DNA of 64,000 nt from Mycobacterium lentiflavum. GTDB taxonomy: Bacteria > Actinomycetota > Actinomycetes > Mycobacteriales > Mycobacteriaceae. Both the position numbers and the translations under genes were made by a program. Location: positions 2,976,001 through 3,040,000 of the forward strand of contig NZ_CP092423.2 of the NCBI RefSeq assembly GCF_022374895.2, in the 5' to 3' direction. Position 1 is the stretch's first letter, and each line of letters starts with the position of its first letter. Below, one piece after another: positions 1-9,627 of the stretch. The notes below the pieces were generated by a model. That model had not been told where the DNA came from and did not search any database. It was given only the letters and a program-made list of their open reading frames with translations.

Positions 1-678
1 GCGCCGTCGTAACCAGCTGAACACGAAGCCCGCGCTGCCGGTCGCCACCACGGCCAACGTCACGCCGACCACCATGCCGACGAACCCGCCGCCGAACAGT
101 CGGGTGAAGCCGACGTTGTTGCTGGTCAGCCCGAGCGACGTGGCGACGTGCCACAGGCCGAACAGCAACGAGCCGACCAGTGCGACCCCGCGGAATCCCC
201 AGGCTCGGTGCAGCGCGCCGTGCAGCACACCCCGGAAGGCCAGCTCCTCGGGGATGACGGTCTGCAGCGGAATGATGACCATCGAGGCGATCAGCGCGCC
301 CGAGACCGTCGCGTAGTGGTTGTTGAGGAACATCGGGCGCGTCATGGGCAGCAGCACTCCGACGGCGATCACCGACGCCACGACGGCCACCGCGGCCAGC
401 GCGTAGCCCAGCCCGGAGCGCCAGTGCTCCCGGCCGAGGCCCAGGTCGACCCAGTCCAAACCCGTGGCACGCATCAACACCACCAGCCCGACTGCCGCCA
501 CCGGCACCGTCGCGACACTCGCCCACGGCGTGGTGAAGTGCGCGATCAGGTTCGTCAGCACCAGCACCACGACCACCACAGCAATGTCGAAGTACAGCCG
601 CAGCCGGTGCAGCGCCGCCAATTGCGACACCATCGGGTGCAGGTCAACGGCGTCGAAGGCCGTGGCGTGCTCGGACAT
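1..678 (-). CDS. CPBP family intramembrane metalloprotease, C-terminus beyond window edge
   Basis: Polytopic membrane protein of the CPBP (CAAX protease/bacteriocin-processing) family. Reading from the ATG at 678 gives 226 codons that run off the left edge without a stop. The two diagnostic motifs are visible: PEELAFRG, which supplies the paired glutamates and arginine, and LLFGLWH, which supplies a metal-binding histidine. Several hydrophobic segments precede and separate them. Family members act as glutamate-type intramembrane proteases, but the substrate cannot be told from sequence. A TAAACT hexamer lies 8 nt before the start. It is transcribed in the same direction as the phosphoketolase gene, which ends 36 nt upstream. 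Confidence 0.85.
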   Translation of the reverse strand, partial: MSEHATAFDAVDLHPMVSQLAALHRLRLYFDIAVVVVVLVLTNLIAHFTTPWASVATVPVAAVGLVVLMRATGLDWVDLGLGREHWRSGLGYALAAVAVVASVIAVGVLLPMTRPMFLNNHYATVSGALIASMVIIPLQTVIPEELAFRGVLHGALHRAWGFRGVALVGSLLFGLWHVATSLGLTSNNVGFTRLFGGGFVGMVVGVTLAVVATGSAGFVFSWLRRR

Positions 679-714
679 CCCGGCCGAGTTTACCTGCGCG
701 CAGCGACCGGCCGG

Positions 715-3102
715 TCACGACGACTGCTCGGATCCCCACTGCCAGTGCGCGATCTGTGGATCGTCCTCCCCGTGCTCGCGGGTGTAGCGACGGGCGGCCA
801 GGCGCGCGTCTACCATCCGCTGCCGCAGCAGCGCGGCCCGGCCGGCCAACCCTTCGACCCGGTCGATGACGTCAATGACCAGATGGAAGCGGTCGAGGTC
901 GTTGAGCATCACCATGTCGAACGGCGTCGTAGTGGTGCCGCGCTCCTTGAACCCGCGGACATGGAGGTGCGGGTGATTGGTCCGGCGATAGCACAGCCGA
1001 TGAATCAGCCACGGATAGCCGTGATACGCGAAGATGACCGGCTTGTCCCGGGTGAACAACGCGTCGAATTCCTTGTCCGGCAATCCATGTGGATGTTCGG
1101 AGTCCGGCTGTAGGCGCATCAGGTCGACGACGTTGACCATCCGCACCGCCAGGTCGGGCAGCTCGCGGCGCAGGATGTCGGCGGCGGCCAGGGCCTCCTG
1201 GGTGGGGATGTCGCCGGCGCACGCCAGCACCACGTCGGGTTCGCCGGTCGCGGTGCTCGCCCAGTCCCAGATCCCCAGGCCGCGGGTGCAGTGTGCGATC
1301 GCGTCGTCGATGCCGAGGTAGGACAGGGCGGGTTGCTTGCCGGCGACGATGACGTTGATGTAGTCGCGGCTGCGCAGGCAGTGGTCGGCCACCGACAGCA
1401 GTGTGTTGCCGTCCGGCGGCAGGTAGACGCGCACGATCTCGGCCCGCTTATTGGCGACCAGGTCGATGAACCCGGGGTCCTGGTGCGAGGCGCCGTTGTG
1501 GTCCTGACGCCACACATGCGAGCTCAACAGGTAGTTCAGCGACGCGATCGGCTGCCGCCACGGCAGTTCGCGGCTGGTAGCCAGCCATTTCGCGTGCTGG
1601 TTGAGCATCGAGTCGACGATGTGCACGAAAGCCTCGTAGCAGTTGAACAGCCCGTGCCGTCCGGTGAGTAAATAGCCCTCCAGCCATCCCTGGCACAGGT
1701 GCTCGGAGAGCACCTCCATCACCCGGCCGTCGGGCGCGAGGCCCTCGTCGTCGGGTTCGGTCCGCGACATCCACACCTTGTCGGTCGACTCGAACACGGC
1801 CGACAGCCGGTTGGACGCGGTTTCGTCGGGCCCCATCAGCCGGAAGCGGTCGGGGTTGTGGGTGATTACGTCGCGCAGGAAGGTCCCCAGCACCCGGGTC
1901 GCCTCGTGGGTGGCCGCGGCCGGCTTGTCGACCGGCACCGCGTAGTCCCGAAAATCCGGCAGATCCAGCTCGCGCAGCAACAGGCCGCCGTTCGCGTGCG
2001 GGTTGGCGCTCATCCGCCGTTGCCCCTTCGGCGCGAGCGCGCGCAGTTCGGGGCGCAGCACGCCGCGGGAGTCGAACAACTCGTCGGGCCGATAGCTGCG
2101 CATCCACTCCTCGAGTTGCGCGCGGTGCGCGGGGTTGTCGTGTGTCTCGGACAGCGGCACTTGGTGGGCGCGCCACGTGCCCTCGACGTGCTTGCCGTCG
2201 ACCTCCTTGGGCCCGGTCCAACCTTTCGGCGTGCGCAGCACGATCATCGGCCATACCGGTCGATCGGCCTGCTGCCCGCTGCGTGCAGCGCTCTGGATGT
2301 CGGCGATGTCGTCGAAAGCGTCGTCGAGGGCGGCGGCCAGCTCGCGGTGCACGGAGGTCGGGTTATCGCCGGCGACCGTGATCGGCCGGTAGCCGTAGCC
2401 CCGCAGCAGCGATTCGAGTTCGGCGTGCGGGATGCGGGCCAGCACGGTCGGGTTGGCGATCTTGTAGCCGTTGAGGTGCAGGATCGGCAGCACCGCCCCA
2501 TCGACGGCAGGGTTGAGGAATTTGTTCGAATGCCAGCCGGCCGCCAGCGGACCCGTCTCGGCTTCACCGTCGCCGATGACGCACGCGACCACCAGGTCGG
2601 GGTTGTCGAACGCCGCACCGAACGCATGCACCAGCGCGTAGCCGAGTTCGCCGCCCTCGTGGATCGATCCGGGGGTCTGTGCGGCCACGTGGCTGGGGAT
2701 ACCGCCGGGGAAGGAGAACTGTCGGAACAACCGGCGCAATCCCTCGGTGTCCTCGCGGATGCCGCTGTAGATCTCGGTGTAGGTGCCTTCGAGGTAGGCG
2801 TTGGCGACCAGGCCGGGACCGCCATGACCCGGTCCGGTGACGTAGATGACGCTGGCGTCGCGATTGCGGATGATCCGGTTGAGGTGCGCGTAGATGAGGT
2901 TGAGCCCGGGCGTGGTGCCCCAATGCCCCAGCAGTCGGGGTTTGACGTGGTCAGCCGCCAGCGGCTCTTTGAGCAAGGGGTTGTCGAGGAGGTAGATCTG
3001 CCCGACAGACAGGTAGTTGGCGGCCCGCCAATACTTGTCGATCAGCGTGAGTTCGTCGTCGGAGAGTGCTTCGGGCGCGGTCGTCGGGGTTTGCAGGCTC
3101 AC
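715..3102 (-). CDS. xfp: Xylulose-5-phosphate/fructose-6-phosphate phosphoketolase
   Basis: Full-length phosphoketolase of 795 residues, the normal size for the family. It splits xylulose 5-phosphate (and usually fructose 6-phosphate) with phosphate to acetyl phosphate plus glyceraldehyde 3-phosphate or erythrose 4-phosphate, using thiamine diphosphate and Mg2+ in the cytosol. Visible signatures are the N-terminal [10 protein letters not shown] and TGPGHGGPG segments, the TPP/Mg motif [11 protein letters not shown], and the conserved SHQDPGFID and GYPWLIHRL stretches of the C-terminal half. The start is GTG at 3102. No acetate kinase or phosphotransacetylase gene lies nearby, so the fate of acetyl phosphate is not shown here. 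Confidence 0.95.
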   Translation of the reverse strand: MSLQTPTTAPEALSDDELTLIDKYWRAANYLSVGQIYLLDNPLLKEPLAADHVKPRLLGHWGTTPGLNLIYAHLNRIIRNRDASVIYVTGPGHGGPGLVANAYLEGTYTEIYSGIREDTEGLRRLFRQFSFPGGIPSHVAAQTPGSIHEGGELGYALVHAFGAAFDNPDLVVACVIGDGEAETGPLAAGWHSNKFLNPAVDGAVLPILHLNGYKIANPTVLARIPHAELESLLRGYGYRPITVAGDNPTSVHRELAAALDDAFDDIADIQSAARSGQQADRPVWPMIVLRTPKGWTGPKEVDGKHVEGTWRAHQVPLSETHDNPAHRAQLEEWMRSYRPDELFDSRGVLRPELRALAPKGQRRMSANPHANGGLLLRELDLPDFRDYAVPVDKPAAATHEATRVLGTFLRDVITHNPDRFRLMGPDETASNRLSAVFESTDKVWMSRTEPDDEGLAPDGRVMEVLSEHLCQGWLEGYLLTGRHGLFNCYEAFVHIVDSMLNQHAKWLATSRELPWRQPIASLNYLLSSHVWRQDHNGASHQDPGFIDLVANKRAEIVRVYLPPDGNTLLSVADHCLRSRDYINVIVAGKQPALSYLGIDDAIAHCTRGLGIWDWASTATGEPDVVLACAGDIPTQEALAAADILRRELPDLAVRMVNVVDLMRLQPDSEHPHGLPDKEFDALFTRDKPVIFAYHGYPWLIHRLCYRRTNHPHLHVRGFKERGTTTTPFDMVMLNDLDRFHLVIDVIDRVEGLAGRAALLRQRMVDARLAARRYTREHGEDDPQIAHWQWGSEQSS

Positions 3103-3148
3103 TTGGCCGATTGTCCGCGCCGACGATGAAAGTCGCTACGCGAGACGG

Positions 3149-3997
3149 TCACCCGGCGCCGCGTGCGCGGTCCTCGTAGGCCTTGCGCTTCTCGACGTCG
3201 ACGTCGTCGGTGAAGACGTGCTCACCACCAAGGAGGCGATTGATGCCCTCCGACAGCCCGCGTGGCAGGAACTTCTGCGAGGCGATGATCGCGCCGGCCA
3301 GCCGGGTGACCCGAACCCGCGGCTTCGGGTGGGCTACCAGTTTGACGATCGCGTCGGCGATGTCGGACGGTTCCGCGTTCTTGATGCCCTTGGCTCCCTG
3401 GGTTCCGGCGATCAGTTCGGTGTTAACGAATGTGGGATTGACGAGCGAGAGCTGCACACCGGTGCCGCGGTATTCGATCCTGGCCGCGTCGGTGTAGCCG
3501 ATCACGGCGTGTTTGCTGGCACAGTAGGTGGCCGCGCCGGGGATGTAGGTCTCCCCGGCGAGCGAGGCGACGTTGACGATGTGGCCTTGCTTGCGCGGGA
3601 TCATGCGTTCCAGGGCCAGCTTCGTGCCCAACATGACGCCGTAGACGTTGATGTCCAGAATGCGCCGGGTGACCGCATCAGACTCCTCGATAATGCGGCC
3701 GAGCGGCATGATGCCGGCGTTGTTGACCAGCACGTCGATCGGGCCGAGTTGCCGCTCCACCTCGTCGAGGAATTCCGAAAACGAGTGCGGGTCGGTGACA
3801 TCGAGCCTGCCGTACACGTCGAGTCCGAGGGCGGCGCCCGACTCCTTGACCCGGACCTCGTCGACGTCGCCGATCGCGACCTTGGCGCCCAGGTTGTGCA
3901 AAGCGGTCGCGGTGGCTAGCCCGATTCCCCGTGCGCCGCCGGTGATCACGATGACCTTGTCGCGAATCTTGAGAGCGTGAGCCGCGTTGTCTGCCAT
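3149..3997 (-). CDS. Short-chain dehydrogenase/reductase (Rv1865c-like)
   Basis: Classical SDR of 282 residues. The cofactor-binding TGGARGIG lies near the N-terminus, the NNAG motif is in the middle, and the catalytic YxxxK is present as YCASK with a preceding serine (VNVASLAG). The glycine-rich loop is followed by a GDVD segment, where an acidic residue favours NAD over NADP. A C-terminal extension of about 60 residues follows the Rossmann core. By gene order it corresponds to Rv1865c of M. tuberculosis. The substrate is unknown. It lies 46 nt upstream of xfp on the same strand, so cotranscription is possible. Confidence 0.9.
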   Translation of the reverse strand: MADNAAHALKIRDKVIVITGGARGIGLATATALHNLGAKVAIGDVDEVRVKESGAALGLDVYGRLDVTDPHSFSEFLDEVERQLGPIDVLVNNAGIMPLGRIIEESDAVTRRILDINVYGVMLGTKLALERMIPRKQGHIVNVASLAGETYIPGAATYCASKHAVIGYTDAARIEYRGTGVQLSLVNPTFVNTELIAGTQGAKGIKNAEPSDIADAIVKLVAHPKPRVRVTRLAGAIIASQKFLPRGLSEGINRLLGGEHVFTDDVDVEKRKAYEDRARGAG

Positions 3998-4039
3998 CCG
4001 GCTAGCACAGCACTCGATGTCGTACGGCGCAATGATCCT

Positions 4040-4510
4040 TCACCAGCCCGCCGAACCGGGGACACCCTTGAACGGCCCGATGACCCAGCTGGTGATCCAG
4101 CCCCCGTAAAAGCCACCGGGCTGCGCGGTGACGACCTCGCCGTTGACGGTGCACCGGTCGACGGCGGCGGCCATCACGGCCAGCGCACCGGCGATTGACT
4201 CGAAGCCCGGGGTCGGATTCAGATAACTCCATGCCGCCCTGGGGGCGACGACGTCGCCCCCGACCAGGTCGTAGTAGCTCGCCCGGCCTTTCCATTCGCA
4301 CCACGAGCTACCGGATGCGGAGCGCACCGCGCCGTCGGCGAACGCGTCACGCGGCAGGTAGTACGTCGGCGGGTGACTGGTCTCGAGGACTCGCCAGGCG
4401 TGGCCGGTCGAGGCAATGACGTGGCCGCCCAGCTCAACGGTGATCGAGCCGGTGAATGGCTCGACGCGCGGAGGCCGCGGGTAGTCCCACACTGATTCCT
4501 GATCGCTCAT
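4040..4510 (-). CDS. DUF427 domain-containing protein
   Basis: Small soluble protein of 156 residues with the DUF427 beta-rich fold. Typical family sequence features seen are the ETSHPPTYYLP segment and the C-W-K-G/YYDL pairing (SWCEWKGRASYYDL). The N-terminal half looks like an incomplete repeat of the same fold. Molecular function is not established for the family. The ATG at 4510 is used; there is no in-frame alternative close by. It precedes the SDR gene by 42 nt and follows uppP by 31 nt on the same strand. Confidence 0.85.
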   Translation of the reverse strand: MSDQESVWDYPRPPRVEPFTGSITVELGGHVIASTGHAWRVLETSHPPTYYLPRDAFADGAVRSASGSSWCEWKGRASYYDLVGGDVVAPRAAWSYLNPTPGFESIAGALAVMAAAVDRCTVNGEVVTAQPGGFYGGWITSWVIGPFKGVPGSAGW

Positions 4511-4541
4511 CTCAAGACACCTCTTGGGTTCGTACCTTCGC

Positions 4542-5450
4542 CTACCGCAACGTCAACCAGGCGAGGCTGCCGGCCCCGAACACCGCGCAGTAGATGGCGA
4601 ACGGGATCAGGGTACGGGTTTCGAAGTAACGGGTGAGGAACCGCACGGCCAGATAGGCGCAGACAAACGAGGCGAGGCTGCCGGCCAGGACCTGGCCGCC
4701 TATCCCGGCGCCTATCGGTCCGAACAGATCGGGGATCTTGTAGACGCCGGCGGCCAGGATGATCGGCGTCGCCAGCAAGAAGGAGAAGCGCGCTGCGTCT
4801 TCGTGGGACAGGCCGCGCCACAGACCGGCCACGATCGTGATCCCCGACCGGCTGATCCCGGGGAGTAGCGCGAGAATCTGAGCGCTGCCGATCAGGACGC
4901 CTTGGCCGAGGGGGACCTGGGCGAGCCGCTTGTCGACGGCCTCCCCGCCGTGCGCGGATTGGTCGCCCGCCGAGGGCTGATCCGCCGCGGCGCGGCGGCG
5001 CAGCACTTCGCCGGCGTACAGGGCAATTCCATTGAGCAGCAGGAACGCCGCGGCCGGAATCGGTTTGCCCAGCGTGGTGCGAAACAACTTCTCCAGGAAC
5101 AGACCCGCGAGGCCCACCGGGATGGTGGCGGCCACGATCAGCCAGGCCAACCGCTCGTTGGCCGTCTGGATTCGACGGTGCCGCAACGAGGAAATGAACC
5201 CGGCCAGCACGCGCAGCCAATCACGCCAGAAGAACACCAGCAGCGCGGCGGCGGTGGCGACGTGCAGGCCGACGATGAACGCCAGGTACGGAGACTGCGG
5301 TGCGGAGACGTCTAAATCGCGCGCCCACTGGCCACCGACCAGGGCCGGCACCAATATCGAGTGACCGAGGCTGGAGACCGGGAATAGCTCGGTCACGCCC
5401 TGCGCCGCGCCGACCAAAAGCGCTTCGACGTAACTCAAGTGCGCACTCAC
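4542..5450 (-). CDS. uppP: Undecaprenyl-diphosphatase (BacA/UppP family), divergent second type
   Basis: Integral membrane phosphatase of the BacA/UppP family, 302 residues from GTG at 5450. The family dephosphorylates undecaprenyl (in mycobacteria decaprenyl) diphosphate so that the lipid carrier is recycled for cell-wall synthesis. Active-site elements are visible at the same numbering as E. coli: Q17, E21, S27 and H30 within QGVTELFPVSSLGH, plus the second loop PGISRSG with its arginine. The frame stays open upstream to 5765, but that extension is arginine-rich noise, so the GTG next to the first hydrophobic helix was chosen. It differs clearly from the usual mycobacterial UppP (Rv2136c) and is probably a paralogue. 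Confidence 0.88.
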   Translation of the reverse strand: MSAHLSYVEALLVGAAQGVTELFPVSSLGHSILVPALVGGQWARDLDVSAPQSPYLAFIVGLHVATAAALLVFFWRDWLRVLAGFISSLRHRRIQTANERLAWLIVAATIPVGLAGLFLEKLFRTTLGKPIPAAAFLLLNGIALYAGEVLRRRAAADQPSAGDQSAHGGEAVDKRLAQVPLGQGVLIGSAQILALLPGISRSGITIVAGLWRGLSHEDAARFSFLLATPIILAAGVYKIPDLFGPIGAGIGGQVLAGSLASFVCAYLAVRFLTRYFETRTLIPFAIYCAVFGAGSLAWLTLR

Positions 5451-5570
5451 GGACCGATTCCTCCATTCCTCGGCGGACAACAAACTACGCAGCGTAGCCG
5501 GTCGGCTGGGCCGATCCGAAGCCGATCCGAACCAGCTTGAGCGACTATGCATTTGGCGACACGGGGCCGG

Positions 5571-5576
5571 TACGGT
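5571..5576 (+). promoter_or_regulatory. Putative -10 hexamer, leaderless start
   Basis: TACGGT matches the actinobacterial TAnnnT -10 consensus and ends exactly 6 nt before the ATG at 5583. This spacing places the expected transcription start on the start codon. No Shine-Dalgarno sequence is seen. Confidence 0.5.
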
Positions 5577-5582
5577 GAACGG

Positions 5583-7976
5583 ATGGCCGATCAGTTGCTC
5601 GCCGCGGTGCGCGTCATCGACTTGTCCGGCGGCGTCAGCGACACGGTGACTCGCCTGCTCGCCGACCTGGGGGCAGACGTCGTCAAAGTGGAACCTCCGG
5701 GCGGCAGCCCCGCTCGTCACGAGCCGCCCACGCTGGCCGGTGCCAGCATCCCGTTCGCCGTGCACAACGCCAACAAACGCAGCGTGGTGCTGGATTCGCG
5801 CAACGACGACGACCGCCGCAGCTTCGTCCAGTTCGTCGGGGGAGCCGACATCGTCGTCGACGCGGCAGATCAGGCGGCCGCGTTCGGCACATCGGCTGCC
5901 GAGTTAGTCGATTGCTACCCGCATCTGGTCGTGCTATCGATCACCGACTTCGGCGCCACCGGTCCGCGCGCCTCGTGGCGTGCGACCGACCCGGTGCTCT
6001 TCGCGATGTCGGGCGCGCTGTCGCGGTCCGGACCGACCGTCGGCACCCCGGTGTTGCCGCCCGACGGCATTGCCTCGGCCACCGCCGCCGTGCAGGCGGC
6101 CTGGGCGGTACTCGTCGCCTATTACGACCGACTACGTTGCGGCACAGGCGATTACATCGACTTCTCGCGTTTCGACGCGGTCGTGATGGCACTCGACCCG
6201 GCATTCGGCGCGCATGGGCAGGCCACCGCGGGACAGCGCACCAGCGCGTGGCGGGGCCGGCCGAAAAACCAGGACCCCTACCCGATCTGCCCGTGCCGGG
6301 ACGGCTACGTCCGGCTCTGCGTGATGGCACCCAGGCAGTGGCGCGGCCTGCGCCGCTGGCTGGGGGAGCCCGAGGAATTCCAGGATCCCCGCTACGACAC
6401 GCTGGGCGCCCGGTTCGCAGCATGGCCCCAGATCAGCGTGCTGGTCGACGCGTTGTTCGCCGACAAGACCATGAAGGAACTGGTTGCCGAGGGTCAGGCA
6501 CACGGAGTCCCGATCTCGGCGGTGCTGACGCCGTCGCGAATCCTGGCCTCCGAGCACTTCCAGGCCGTCGGCGCGATCACCAATGCCGAGCTGGTGCCCG
6601 GGGTGCGCACCGACGTGCCGACCGGATATTTCGTGGTCGACGACGAACGCTGCGGCTTCCGGACTCCAGCTCCGCCCGCCGGGGCCGACGAACCGCGCTG
6701 GCTGGCCGACCCGGTGACGGCAACCCCGTCGGGCGGGGCCGGCGAGTATCCGTTCAAGGACCTCAGAATTCTCGACCTGGGCGTGATCGTCGCCGGCGGT
6801 GAGCTGAGCCGGCTCTACGGGGACTTGGGCGCGCAGGTCATCAAGGTCGAAAGTGCGACCTATCCCGACGGGCTGCGCCAATCGCGAGTCGGCGCGGTGA
6901 TGAGCGAGTCGTTCGCCTGGACCCACCGCAATCACCTGGCGCTGGGCCTGGACCTGCGCAGCGAGCAGGGCAAGGAGATCTTCGGCCGACTGGTCGCCGA
7001 GGCCGACGCGGTGTTCGCCAACTTCAAGCCGGGAACCCTTACCTCGCTTGGGTTTTCATTCGAAAACCTGCGCGAGATCAACCCCCGCATCGTGCTCGCG
7101 GGCAGCAGCGCGTTCGGAAACCGGGGGCCGTGGAGCAGGCGGATGGGCTACGGCCCGCTGGTCCGCGCCACCACCGGCGTGACCAGTCTCTGGACGTCCG
7201 AGGAAGCTTCCGCCGAAGCGCATGCCGCCGGCGCCCGGCATGCGTTCTACGACGCGACGACGATCTTTCCCGACCACATCGTGGGGCGGGTCACCGCGAT
7301 CGCGGCACTGGCCGCACTGATCCGCCGCGATCGGACCGGCGACCCGGCCCATGTGCACATCTCGCAGGCCGAGGTCGTCGTCAATCAGCTGGACACCCTG
7401 TACGTCACCCAGGCCGCACTGGGAGCGGGAGCCGCGGTCTGCGACGACACCAGCGTGCACGCGGTCTACCCATGCGCCGGCGACGACGAGTGGTGTGTCA
7501 TCTCGATCTGTTCGGACAGCGAATGGCGTTGTCTCACCGTACTTTTCGAACGGCCCGAGCTGGCTGACGATCCGCGCTTCGCGATCGGCCAGGAGCGGAC
7601 GGCCCATCGCGCGGAGCTGGTGCGGCTGGTCGCCGCCTGGACTCGCACGCGAACAACGGCCCAGGCCGCCGAAGCGTTGCAGGCGGCCGGGATTGCGGCC
7701 GGCCCGATGAACCGTCCGCCGGACGTCCTCGCCGACCCGCAACTGGTCGAGCGCAAGCTGCTCAGTGACATGGTGCATCCGCTGGTCGAGCGCCCGCTGC
7801 CGGCCGAGACCGGGCCGGCGCCGTTCCGCCACATTCCGCCGGCCCCCCAGCGGCCCGCACCCCTGCCCGGTCAGGACACCCGGGAGCTCTGCCGGAAACT
7901 GCTCGGCCTGAGCACCGAGGAGATCGACCGGTTGATCGCCGATCGGGTGCTGTTCGCGGCCGCCGACAGCACGTAA
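5583..7976 (+). CDS. Tandem CaiB/BaiF family CoA-transferase (Rv1866-like)
   Basis: Protein of 797 residues made of two class III (CaiB/BaiF) CoA-transferase modules in one chain. The first begins at the N-terminus (RVIDLSGGVSDTVTRLLADLGADVVKVE). The second begins near residue 390 with the equivalent LRILDLGVIVAGGELSRLYG segment. Normal family members are about 400 residues and form interlocked dimers, so this chain may fold as an intramolecular pair. The family moves CoA between carboxylic acids. Start at 5583 was preferred over an in-frame ATG at 5547 because homology begins there and a -10 hexamer sits 6 nt upstream. It precedes the TLP1-like thiolase gene by 47 nt. Confidence 0.9.
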   Translation: MADQLLAAVRVIDLSGGVSDTVTRLLADLGADVVKVEPPGGSPARHEPPTLAGASIPFAVHNANKRSVVLDSRNDDDRRSFVQFVGGADIVVDAADQAAAFGTSAAELVDCYPHLVVLSITDFGATGPRASWRATDPVLFAMSGALSRSGPTVGTPVLPPDGIASATAAVQAAWAVLVAYYDRLRCGTGDYIDFSRFDAVVMALDPAFGAHGQATAGQRTSAWRGRPKNQDPYPICPCRDGYVRLCVMAPRQWRGLRRWLGEPEEFQDPRYDTLGARFAAWPQISVLVDALFADKTMKELVAEGQAHGVPISAVLTPSRILASEHFQAVGAITNAELVPGVRTDVPTGYFVVDDERCGFRTPAPPAGADEPRWLADPVTATPSGGAGEYPFKDLRILDLGVIVAGGELSRLYGDLGAQVIKVESATYPDGLRQSRVGAVMSESFAWTHRNHLALGLDLRSEQGKEIFGRLVAEADAVFANFKPGTLTSLGFSFENLREINPRIVLAGSSAFGNRGPWSRRMGYGPLVRATTGVTSLWTSEEASAEAHAAGARHAFYDATTIFPDHIVGRVTAIAALAALIRRDRTGDPAHVHISQAEVVVNQLDTLYVTQAALGAGAAVCDDTSVHAVYPCAGDDEWCVISICSDSEWRCLTVLFERPELADDPRFAIGQERTAHRAELVRLVAAWTRTRTTAQAAEALQAAGIAAGPMNRPPDVLADPQLVERKLLSDMVHPLVERPLPAETGPAPFRHIPPAPQRPAPLPGQDTRELCRKLLGLSTEEIDRLIADRVLFAAADST

Positions 7977-8011
7977 TCACACCGCCGGCGGGGCCCGCGT
8001 CGTCGCCAAGA

Positions 8012-8017
8012 TAAATT
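8012..8017 (+). promoter_or_regulatory. Putative -10 hexamer, leaderless start
   Basis: TAAATT (TAnnnT class) ends 6 nt before the ATG at 8024, so this gene may have its own leaderless transcript in addition to read-through from the CoA-transferase gene. Confidence 0.5.
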
Positions 8018-8023
8018 CGTCTG

Positions 8024-9508
8024 ATGCGCGTCGACCCCAAAACACCGGTGCTGATCGGGTATGGCCAGATCAACCGCCGCGACGAGATCGACCCGCAAAC
8101 ACGGTCGGTCGAACCCGTCGACCTGATGGTCGCCGCAGCTCAGCAGGCCGCCGACGCCCCGGTTCTGCGGGCCGTGGACTCCGTCCGGGTGGTCAACGTC
8201 CTGTCGGCGACCTACCGCGACGCCGGGCTCCTGGTCGGCGAGCGGATCGGCGCACCGAAGTTCACCACGCTGTACAGCCCGGTGGGCGGCAACGTGCCGC
8301 AGACACTGCTGAACCAGGCCTGCTTGGACATCCAGCAGGGTCGCGCCGGTGTGGTGCTACTGACCGGCGCCGAAACCTGGCGCACCCGGCGAGGGCTCAA
8401 GGCCAAGGGCAGCCGGCTCGAGTGGACGGCTCAGGACGAATCCGTGCCGATGGCACAGGTCAGCGGTGAGGACGTGCCGATGGCCGGCGACGCCGAACTC
8501 AGGATCAGGCTGGACCGGCCGGCCTACGTCTACCCGCTGTTCGAGCAGTCCCTGCGCATCGCGAACGGCGAATCGGTCGAGGAGCATCGCAACCGCATCG
8601 GGGAGCTGTGGGCGCGCTTCAACGCCGTCGCAGTCGGCAATCCGCACGCGTGGATCCGCAAACCCGCGACCGCGGCCGAGATCGTGCAGCCCGGCCCGCA
8701 CAACCGGATGATCAGCTGGCCCTACCCGAAGCTGATGAACTCCAACAACATGGTGGATCAGGGCGCCGCGCTGATCCTGACGTCGGTCGAGCAGGCCACC
8801 CGTCTGCGCATCCCAGAAGAGCGCTGGATTTATCCGCACGCCGGCACTGACGCCTACGACACCCCGTCGATCGCCGAGCGCCACGAACTGCACCGGTCGG
8901 CGGCCATCCGAATCGCCGGTGCGCGGGCACTGCAGCTGGCCGGTCTGGGCATCGACGACGTCGACTACGTCGACCTGTACTCGTGCTTTCCCTCCGCCGT
9001 TCAGGTGGCGGCCGCCGAGCTCGGATTGAGTATCGACGACCCCGCCCGGCCGCTGACGGTCACCGGTGGCCTGACCTTCGCCGGCGGACCGTGGAGCAAC
9101 TATGTGATGCACTCGATTGCCACGGTGGCCGAACTGCTGGTGGCCAATCCCGGGCGACGCGCCCTGGTTACCGCCAACGGCGGCTACCTGACCAAGCACA
9201 GCTTCGGGGTCTACGGCACCGAGCCACCAGACGAATTCCGTTGGGAGAATGCGCAATCCGTGGTGGACAGGGAACCGACTCGAGAGGCGTTGGTGCAGTG
9301 GGAAGGCGCCGGCACGGTCGAAGCCTGGACGACGCCGTTCGATCGCGACGGGCAACCGGAGAAGGCTTTCGTTGCTGTGCGCACACCGGATGGATCCCGG
9401 ACGCTGGCGGTCATCGCCGACCCCGACTCGGCGCGGGCAACTGTTCGCGAAGATATCGGTGGCGCCAAGGTGACCGTCAGCGCGGACGGCAACGCCACGC
9501 TGCAATAG
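8024..9508 (+). CDS. Thiolase-like protein, TLP1 type (Rv1867-like)
   Basis: Thiolase-fold protein of 494 residues, the same length I recall for Rv1867. The thiolase active-site positions appear to be lost: where the nucleophilic cysteine loop is expected the sequence reads GGNVPQTLLNQ, the GHPxG histidine loop reads FAGGPWSNY, and the C-terminal CxG loop reads ANGGYLTKHS. The last 80 or so residues form an extra domain rich in beta strands, as in mycobacterial thiolase-like protein type 1. A degradative or biosynthetic thiolase reaction is therefore unlikely; CoA or acyl-CoA binding is plausible. It sits between a CoA-transferase and an epimerase-like fusion, all on the plus strand. Confidence 0.85.
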   Translation: MRVDPKTPVLIGYGQINRRDEIDPQTRSVEPVDLMVAAAQQAADAPVLRAVDSVRVVNVLSATYRDAGLLVGERIGAPKFTTLYSPVGGNVPQTLLNQACLDIQQGRAGVVLLTGAETWRTRRGLKAKGSRLEWTAQDESVPMAQVSGEDVPMAGDAELRIRLDRPAYVYPLFEQSLRIANGESVEEHRNRIGELWARFNAVAVGNPHAWIRKPATAAEIVQPGPHNRMISWPYPKLMNSNNMVDQGAALILTSVEQATRLRIPEERWIYPHAGTDAYDTPSIAERHELHRSAAIRIAGARALQLAGLGIDDVDYVDLYSCFPSAVQVAAAELGLSIDDPARPLTVTGGLTFAGGPWSNYVMHSIATVAELLVANPGRRALVTANGGYLTKHSFGVYGTEPPDEFRWENAQSVVDREPTREALVQWEGAGTVEAWTTPFDRDGQPEKAFVAVRTPDGSRTLAVIADPDSARATVREDIGGAKVTVSADGNATLQ

Positions 9509-9627
9509 CCCGGCGGCGGATTAAGTGGATTAAAAAGCCAGGCCACAGTGCCGTTCACGCAGTAACGGTCGCGCAGCGATAGTGGCGCGCATATTGTCGA
9601 ATCAGACGTTGGGGGAGGTGAGCCCAG

